DNA of 27,391 nucleotides, taken from positions 1-27,391 of the forward strand of contig CAYQTO010000029.1 in NCBI GenBank assembly GCA_964420455.1, read 5' to 3'. The position numbers and the translations under genes are program-made. The number at the start of each line of letters is the position of its first letter. The first letter of the stretch is position 1. The stretch comes from CAYQTO01 sp964420455 (lineage in GTDB: Bacteria; Sumerlaeota; Sumerlaeia; SLMS01). Positions 23,751-27,391 of the stretch are shown here, in pieces. A model generated the notes under the pieces. The model saw nothing but the letters and a program-made list of their open reading frames with translations, did no database searches and was not told the DNA's origin.

Positions 23751-23784
23751 GGCGCTCCCCCACCCGGGAGCGCCGGTCCTTTTT
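23751..23784 (+). terminator. Intrinsic terminator after the redoxin gene
   Basis: GGCGCTCCC (23751-23759) and GGGAGCGCC (23766-23774) form a perfect nine-pair stem with a six-base loop, followed five bases later by five Ts (23780-23784). It lies 36 bases after the redoxin stop and before tlpA, so the two genes may be transcribed separately or with read-through. Confidence 0.8.
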
Positions 23785-23815
23785 CTGCCCCCCAACCCCC
23801 TTCCCGGAGGTCCCC

Positions 23816-24394
23816 ATGCATCGACACCTCGCACCATTCCTTGCGCTCGCTGCCGCCTTCTTTGCCGCACCGGCAACAGCCGCCGAAACCAACGGCAACG
23901 ACGCTAGCACGACCCCCACAGCCGCCATGACCGCCTTCGACTTTCCCGCCCCCGGCGAGGCTCCCGTCGTTGGCATCGACGACGTCAAGCACCTGACCCA
24001 GGCCCACGGCTCCGGCCTTCTTGTCGTCAACTTCTGGGCAACCTGGTGTGCCCCCTGCGTCGCCGAGCTCCCCTACTTCATCCGGGTCTCCAACGAATAC
24101 GAACCCAAGGACGTTCGGGTAGCCGGCGTCTCCGTCGACCTCAAGAACGCCGTCGAGACCTCTGTCATTCCCTTCCTTCGCGAGCGCGACATCCCCTACC
24201 CTAACGTCGTCTATTATGGCGATCAGATGAGCATGATCGAGTTCTTCAGCGACGACTGGGAGGGTGCCATCCCGGCCACCTTCTTTTACGACCGCAACGG
24301 CCGCAAGGTGCGCGAAGTCCTCGGGCCCCTCACCTACGACGAACTCAAGGCCCACGTGGAAGAACTCCGCCCCCGGGATACAACCCCGGGATAA
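23816..24394 (+). CDS. TlpA/ResA-like periplasmic thioredoxin
   Basis: The 192-residue protein has a signal peptide (1-23, cleavage near ATA) and a thioredoxin domain with WCAPC (77-81) in NFWATWCAPCVAELP. The cis-Pro loop is AIPATFFYDRNG. This group reduces disulfides outside the cytoplasm, often for cytochrome c maturation or copper-site assembly. That would suit the many c-type haems and the oxidase encoded in this window, but no ccm gene is here. GGAGG lies five bases before ATG 23816. The last codons (RPRDTTPG, stop) fall in a CCCGGG-rich palindromic stretch resembling the nearby repeats, so the natural C-terminus may have been altered by repeat insertion. Confidence 0.88.
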   Translation: MHRHLAPFLALAAAFFAAPATAAETNGNDASTTPTAAMTAFDFPAPGEAPVVGIDDVKHLTQAHGSGLLVVNFWATWCAPCVAELPYFIRVSNEYEPKDVRVAGVSVDLKNAVETSVIPFLRERDIPYPNVVYYGDQMSMIEFFSDDWEGAIPATFFYDRNGRKVREVLGPLTYDELKAHVEELRPRDTTPG

Positions 24395-24450
24395 GAGCAC
24401 AATTGGACATTCGGAGTCGCCCCGGAGGATAAGCGCACATTCGCATTCGC
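24388..24450. repeat. Degenerate tandem fragments related to the 95-bp element
   Basis: A unit beginning GATAAG, then AGCACA, and ending CGCCCCGGAG is followed at once by a second unit with GATAAGCGCACATTCG and CGCCCCGGAG. The CGCCCCGGAG end is the same sequence that opens the full 95-bp copies. These look like decayed or partial copies placed between the tlpA end and the first full copy. Confidence 0.5.
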
Positions 24451-24539
24451 CCCGGAGGGGCGTTGCAATCGTAGCCCCGGGTTTCAACCCGGGGTTCCGG
24501 GGCACCAGGACATCCGGACCCCGTCAGCGGTTCAGCAAC
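24445..24539. repeat. 95-bp palindromic repeat, copy 1
   Basis: Nearly identical to 24661-24755, with three differences in 95 bases. It contains two hairpins: CGCCCC-GGA-GGGGCG, and CCCCGGGTT-TC-AACCCGGGG. It is extragenic and lies between the convergent tlpA and release-factor genes. The layout resembles dispersed REP-like elements known from large environmental bacterial genomes. It happens to be open in one plus-strand frame but is not a gene. Confidence 0.9.
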
Positions 24540-24805
24540 TCGCCGCACCCCCTCCGCGTGCCCAGGGAGGTGTATAGACACGCATCCCTGCCCTTTCCCT
24601 CGCCTTCCTTGTTTCCCCACCGGTCAGTCGATGTGGCGTGTTCCTCCGCCGAATCGCCTGATTCGCCCCGGAGGGGCGTTGCAATCGTAGCCCCGGGTTT
24701 CAACCCGGGGTTCCGGGGCACCAGGGCATCCGGACCCCGTCAGGGGTCCAGCAACAACCCGCCGTCACCTTACCTATCCCGAAAGCCGCGTCCCCGCCCA
24801 TTGCC
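24540..24805. other. Non-coding region between tlpA and the release-factor gene, apart from the repeats
   Basis: Outside the repeat copies I see no gene, terminator with a U-tract, or promoter worth naming in 24540-24660 and 24756-24805. Open frames across this stretch run through the repeats and have no protein-like features. Confidence 0.5.
24661..24755. repeat. 95-bp palindromic repeat, copy 2
   Basis: Second copy of the element at 24445-24539, in the same orientation, 121 bases after the end of copy 1. The differences are one A/G change in the CCAGGRCATCC part and two changes in the last 15 bases. The sequence between the copies is unrelated, so this is not a simple tandem duplication of a longer segment. 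Confidence 0.9.
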
Positions 24806-25153
24806 TCACTCCTCCCGGGGTCTCTTTCTCATCTCCTTGATTCCCGAACGGTGGCGTTTTTCCTCGAGAACGCGCCTCTTCACCGACCGCGGCGTCCGCG
24901 TTTGCGTCCGCGACTTGGGCCGGTGGTGCAAGGCCGCCAGCCGCGCCCGCAGCGCCGCCAACGCCGCCACCCGGTTGCGCGCCTGGCTCCGCTCTCTCCG
25001 CGCCACCACGACGATCCCCGACGGCCCATGAACCAGCCGCACCGCCGTCTCGTTCCGGTTGGCGTGCTGGCCCCCCGGTCCCCCGGCGGGAAACGTCTCC
25101 ACCCGGCACTCTGCCAGCAGCTCCTCGTCGCTCCGATGTGGCATCCCCGTCAC
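24806..25153 (-). CDS. Short GGQ-domain release factor-like protein (ArfB/ICT1-type ribosome rescue)
   Basis: The 115-residue protein carries AGGPGGQHANRNETAVRL (23-40) with the catalytic GGQ at 27-29, which hydrolyses peptidyl-tRNA on the ribosome. It has no codon-recognition domain. A basic C-terminal tail (about 78-113, with RTPRSVKRRVLEEKRHRSGIK) resembles the tail that ArfB-type proteins insert into the mRNA channel of stalled ribosomes. A codon-independent rescue role is therefore likely, though RF-like proteins of unclear role share this plan. GTG 25153 is chosen because AGGAGG lies seven bases before it; ATG 25144 is the alternative. It is convergent with tlpA across the repeat region and divergent from the lipoprotein gene at 25299. 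Confidence 0.85.
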   Translation of the reverse strand: MTGMPHRSDEELLAECRVETFPAGGPGGQHANRNETAVRLVHGPSGIVVVARRERSQARNRVAALAALRARLAALHHRPKSRTQTRTPRSVKRRVLEEKRHRSGIKEMRKRPREE

Positions 25154-25298
25154 CGGTGATCCTCCTTTACAGAACACGCCCTGCGGCAAACGTTCCTGCT
25201 CCGAGCCGTGTCGAACCTACCCGGGGACTCTTCATCGCGGGCCGTTCCGCCTTGACCCTGACACCATCCCCCAAAAACGTCATCGAGTGACCCAATCA

Positions 25299-25883
25299 AT
25301 GAAAATGCAAATTGCCATCCTCCCCCATCCGCTCGTCCCCCGGGCCCTCGCCTACCTGCTCCTTGCGGCCTTCACGGTCGGCACCCTCGCCTGTGGGAAC
25401 CTGAACCGCAAGCCCCGCTACGATATCGGCGAGCCCCTCGAAATCGTCCCCTTCAAGCGCTTCGCCAAGCACGAAAACCGGGACTACATCCACCTTTTCA
25501 AGCACGAGGCCTACTCCCCCGTGGAGGAACCCCTCGACCGGCGGCTCTCCCCCTCCCAGCTTGACGTCCTCGAGCGCCACGGCCAGCCCCAGTACATCCG
25601 TACCGGATTCCAATCCCACGGCGGCGAGATCGTCGACGAGTGGGCCTACTGGGACCGCGAGATCATCGTCCAGTTCGTTCAACGCCAACTCGTCTGGGAA
25701 GGCCCCCTCACCGACATGGACAGAGTCCGCATCCGCTACGGCTATCCCCGCCGCCGCTGGGTCCAGGACACCTTCGCCGGTGCCCGCCGCGACATCTGGG
25801 ACTATCAGGGCTTCCTTCTCGACAACCGCGGCATGCTCGTCACCTTTACCGACGAAAAACTCGTCACACAGGACTACTATTGA
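25299..25883 (+). CDS. Lipoprotein of unknown function, coupled to a TPR lipoprotein
   Basis: The 194-residue protein has a lipoprotein signal with lipobox GTLAC (Cys32). The mature part begins with a polar linker, then SPSQLDVLERHGQPQYIRTGF (88-108) and VDEWAYWDREIIVQFVQRQLVWEGPLTDMDR, a helix-plus-strands pattern faintly like small BamE/SmpA-type envelope domains. This is only a suggestion. The C-terminal third is aromatic and basic (YPRRRWVQDTFAGARRDIWDYQGF). The stop codon overlaps the start of the next gene (TGATG), so the two products are probably made together and may act as a pair. The Shine-Dalgarno (GAGTGA) is modest. Confidence 0.78.
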   Translation: MKMQIAILPHPLVPRALAYLLLAAFTVGTLACGNLNRKPRYDIGEPLEIVPFKRFAKHENRDYIHLFKHEAYSPVEEPLDRRLSPSQLDVLERHGQPQYIRTGFQSHGGEIVDEWAYWDREIIVQFVQRQLVWEGPLTDMDRVRIRYGYPRRRWVQDTFAGARRDIWDYQGFLLDNRGMLVTFTDEKLVTQDYY

Positions 25884-27154
25884 TGCGACCGACCGCCGCC
25901 GGCTGGGCCGCCTCCCTCCTCGCCGCCGCCATCGTTCTCGGCACCGCCGGTTGCGCCGGCACCCCCCAGGAGCGCCTCGTGGCCGAGCAGCGCCAGCAGG
26001 CCCTCGACCACCTTGTCCGTGGCCGGGAACTCAAGTCCCAGGGCGACCTCGTCCTCGCCCGCGACGAATTCCTCCGCGCCACCCGCCTCTCCCCCCGCCC
26101 CGCCGCCTACTACGAAGTCGCCAATACCCACTATCAACTCGGCAACTACGGTCAGGCCCTCCACTTCTACGACCGCGCCCTCGAACTCGCCCCCGACTAC
26201 GCCCTCGCCCGCACCGAACGCGACCTCGCCCGCCTCCAGCTCGACAAGGTCGACCCTGCGCCCCCCCGCGAGACCGCCCGCACCAACGAACAAACCACCA
26301 CCGTCGCCCAAGTCCAGCAAAACCAAGACGATTCGACCCCCGCCCCGGAAGCCGTGGAGCCCGACACCCCCCCAACAACCGAGGCGCCCCCCGAACGCCG
26401 CCGCCCCGTCCGCTCCTCCGGCAGCGACCCCTTCGGCGGCATCGCCGACGCCATCGGTGGCCTCTCCGGAACCGACCAGGCCCAATACGGAGGCTCCGCC
26501 GACGACGTTGACCTCGACGAGGCCCGCGCCCTCCTCTTTCCCGAACTCGCCGACGGCGCCCCCTTCGACCCCGACGAGGAACTTACCCTCGCCGCCGAGG
26601 CCACCGACGGCGGCCGCTTCGACGAGGCCGCCCGACGCTACCTCCGCCTCGTCACCGAAGACCCCTCCAACCCCGCCATGCGCCTGCGCTACGCCGGCGC
26701 CCTCGCTCGCTCCGGCCGCACCCGCCGGGCCGCCACCGAATACGAACGCGCCGCCCAACTCGCCCCCGACGACCCCATAGTCCATTTCGAATTCGGCAAT
26801 TTTCACTTGCAAAGCGATAATTCCCCCGCCGCCGAGGCCTCCTTTCGCCGCGCCCTCCAGATCGACCCCGCCTTCACCCGCGCCAAAAACAACCTCGCTG
26901 CCCTCCTCCTCCGCGACGGCCGCCCCGCCCAGGCCGTCGCCCTCCTCGAGGAAATCACCACCGAGACCCCCGAGTTCGCCCCCGCCTGGCTCAACCTCGC
27001 CCTCGCCCGAGACGACGCCGGAGCCCCCGCCAACAGCACTCTCCAGGCTCTCGAACGCCACCTCCGCATCTCCGCCGCCGGCCCCGACGCCCGCACCGAG
27101 GCCTGGCTCCGCGACCTCCGCACTCGCGCCGCCGCCTCCGGGAACACCCCCTGA
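25883..27154 (+). CDS. TPR-repeat lipoprotein
   Basis: The 423-residue protein has a lipobox TAGC (Cys24). Two TPR-like units occupy about 40-112, including SQGDLVLARDEFLRATRLSP and YGQALHFYDRALELAPDYALA. They are followed by a Thr/Pro/Glu-rich linker (about 125-190). After a short Gly/Ser region, four or so further TPR-like units run from about 230 to 400, for example GRFDEAARRYLRLVTEDPSNPAMRL, SGRTRRAATEYERAAQLAPDDP and NSPAAEASFRRALQIDP. It is anchored in the envelope and probably scaffolds a protein complex; the partner could be the lipoprotein encoded just upstream, to which it is coupled by TGATG. No enzymatic domain is seen. Confidence 0.85.
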   Translation: MRPTAAGWAASLLAAAIVLGTAGCAGTPQERLVAEQRQQALDHLVRGRELKSQGDLVLARDEFLRATRLSPRPAAYYEVANTHYQLGNYGQALHFYDRALELAPDYALARTERDLARLQLDKVDPAPPRETARTNEQTTTVAQVQQNQDDSTPAPEAVEPDTPPTTEAPPERRRPVRSSGSDPFGGIADAIGGLSGTDQAQYGGSADDVDLDEARALLFPELADGAPFDPDEELTLAAEATDGGRFDEAARRYLRLVTEDPSNPAMRLRYAGALARSGRTRRAATEYERAAQLAPDDPIVHFEFGNFHLQSDNSPAAEASFRRALQIDPAFTRAKNNLAALLLRDGRPAQAVALLEEITTETPEFAPAWLNLALARDDAGAPANSTLQALERHLRISAAGPDARTEAWLRDLRTRAAASGNTP

Positions 27155-27166
27155 ATCCGTCAGGGG
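27148..27166. terminator. Hairpin built on convergent stop codons at the right edge
   Basis: CCCCTGA (27148-27154) and TCAGGGG (27160-27166) are exact inverted repeats with a five-base loop. The left arm ends with the TPR gene stop, and the right arm starts with the complement of the stop of the partial minus-strand frame. No U-tract is seen. It parallels the arrangement at 2426-2453. Confidence 0.4.
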
Positions 27167-27391
27167 CGATCAGGAGGCGTCTCTAGGGTCTCGACAAAGG
27201 GCTCAAAAACCCGGTTGACACGTTCTTCCACATCCACCCAACCTTCCACGTAACACTCCCGAAAAGTCCGTACCACACGCGACCAACACCCGCTTTCTGG
27301 ACTCTCGACCACACCGGCACCCCATCCCAACAACCTCGCAAGGAGAGCTGGACATCTAACCCTCCGATTTTTTGACTGCCCCCAGGACCAA
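27160..27391 (-). CDS. C-terminal part of an unrecognised protein, 5' end beyond the window
   Basis: A minus-strand frame is open from the right edge to a TGA at 27160-27162, giving 76 residues without a start. It ends with a plausible amphipathic and acidic stretch: SRVVRTFRECYVEGWVDVEE, then RVNRVFEPFVETLETPPDRP. Codon third positions are less GC-rich than in neighbouring genes, and the part nearest the edge is basic. I recognise no family. The hairpin that includes its stop codon mildly supports it as a real gene end. It could also be a chance opening or a recently acquired gene. Confidence 0.4.
   Translation of the reverse strand, partial: WSWGQSKNRRVRCPALLARLLGWGAGVVESPESGCWSRVVRTFRECYVEGWVDVEERVNRVFEPFVETLETPPDRP

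Noticed and set aside
24445..24755. Possible CRISPR array
   Set aside because: Only two copies of a 95-bp unit with internal palindromes and a 121-base interval; no short regular repeats or cas genes.
24264..25031. A plus-strand open frame of 255 codons across the repeat region
   Set aside because: It starts in tlpA, runs through both 95-bp repeats and into the antisense of the release-factor gene. Its repeated peptides come from the DNA repeats.

Overview
The window looks like a draft or metagenome-derived contig (a run of ten Ns interrupts one gene) from a GC-rich, Gram-negative, aerobic bacterium. It has lipoproteins with clear lipoboxes, a twin-arginine-exported respiratory subunit, a pseudopilin of the type common in Planctomycetes-like and Sumerlaeota/Hydrogenedentota-like lineages, a class I lysyl-tRNA synthetase and an alternative complex III (ACIII). 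I cannot fix the phylum from sequence alone; a deep-branching PVC/FCB-like or Sumerlaeota-like lineage is a guess. No tRNA, rRNA, CRISPR array, transposase or prophage was seen.

Left part (1-6301): an ECF sigma factor running off the left edge (minus); a type II pseudopilin and a degenerate receiver/GGDEF protein (plus); class I LysRS split by the N gap (minus); an unrecognised six-helix membrane protein (plus); and a CsgG-like lipoprotein (minus).

Centre (6475-19376, all minus strand): an aerobic respiratory block. Reading in the direction of transcription it is actA (pentahaem cytochrome c), actB (fused molybdopterin-like/Fe-S protein, Tat exported), actC (NrfD-like), actD, actE (lipoprotein monohaem cytochrome c), actF (NrfD-like) and a second membrane-anchored monohaem cytochrome c. 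These genes are packed with overlaps or very short gaps. After a 153-bp gap come ctaA, ctaB, ctaG/cox11 and the cytochrome oxidase subunit III gene. Quinol electrons would enter ACIII, pass through the monohaem cytochromes and reach a haem-a oxidase whose haem and copper assembly factors are here. The catalytic oxidase subunits I and II are not in the window. A perfect CRP/FNR-superfamily operator-like palindrome (TGTGA-N6-TCACA) lies just upstream of actA.

Right part (19734-27391): mannose-6-phosphate isomerase (plus); a PilZ protein with an Ig-like C-terminal region and a small membrane protein (both minus); a Cys-rich exported redoxin and a TlpA/ResA thioredoxin separated by a good intrinsic terminator (plus); a region with two nearly identical 95-bp palindromic repeats; a short GGQ ribosome-rescue-type release factor (minus); two translationally coupled lipoproteins, the second with TPRs (plus); and a partial unrecognised reading frame entering from the right edge (minus).

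I found no clearly new multi-gene system. The most useful leads are the operator in front of the ACIII operon, the lone coxC next to complete haem A and copper assembly genes, the 95-bp palindromic repeat family that appears to reach into the tlpA stop region, and two convergent gene pairs whose stop codons sit in opposite arms of the same hairpin.
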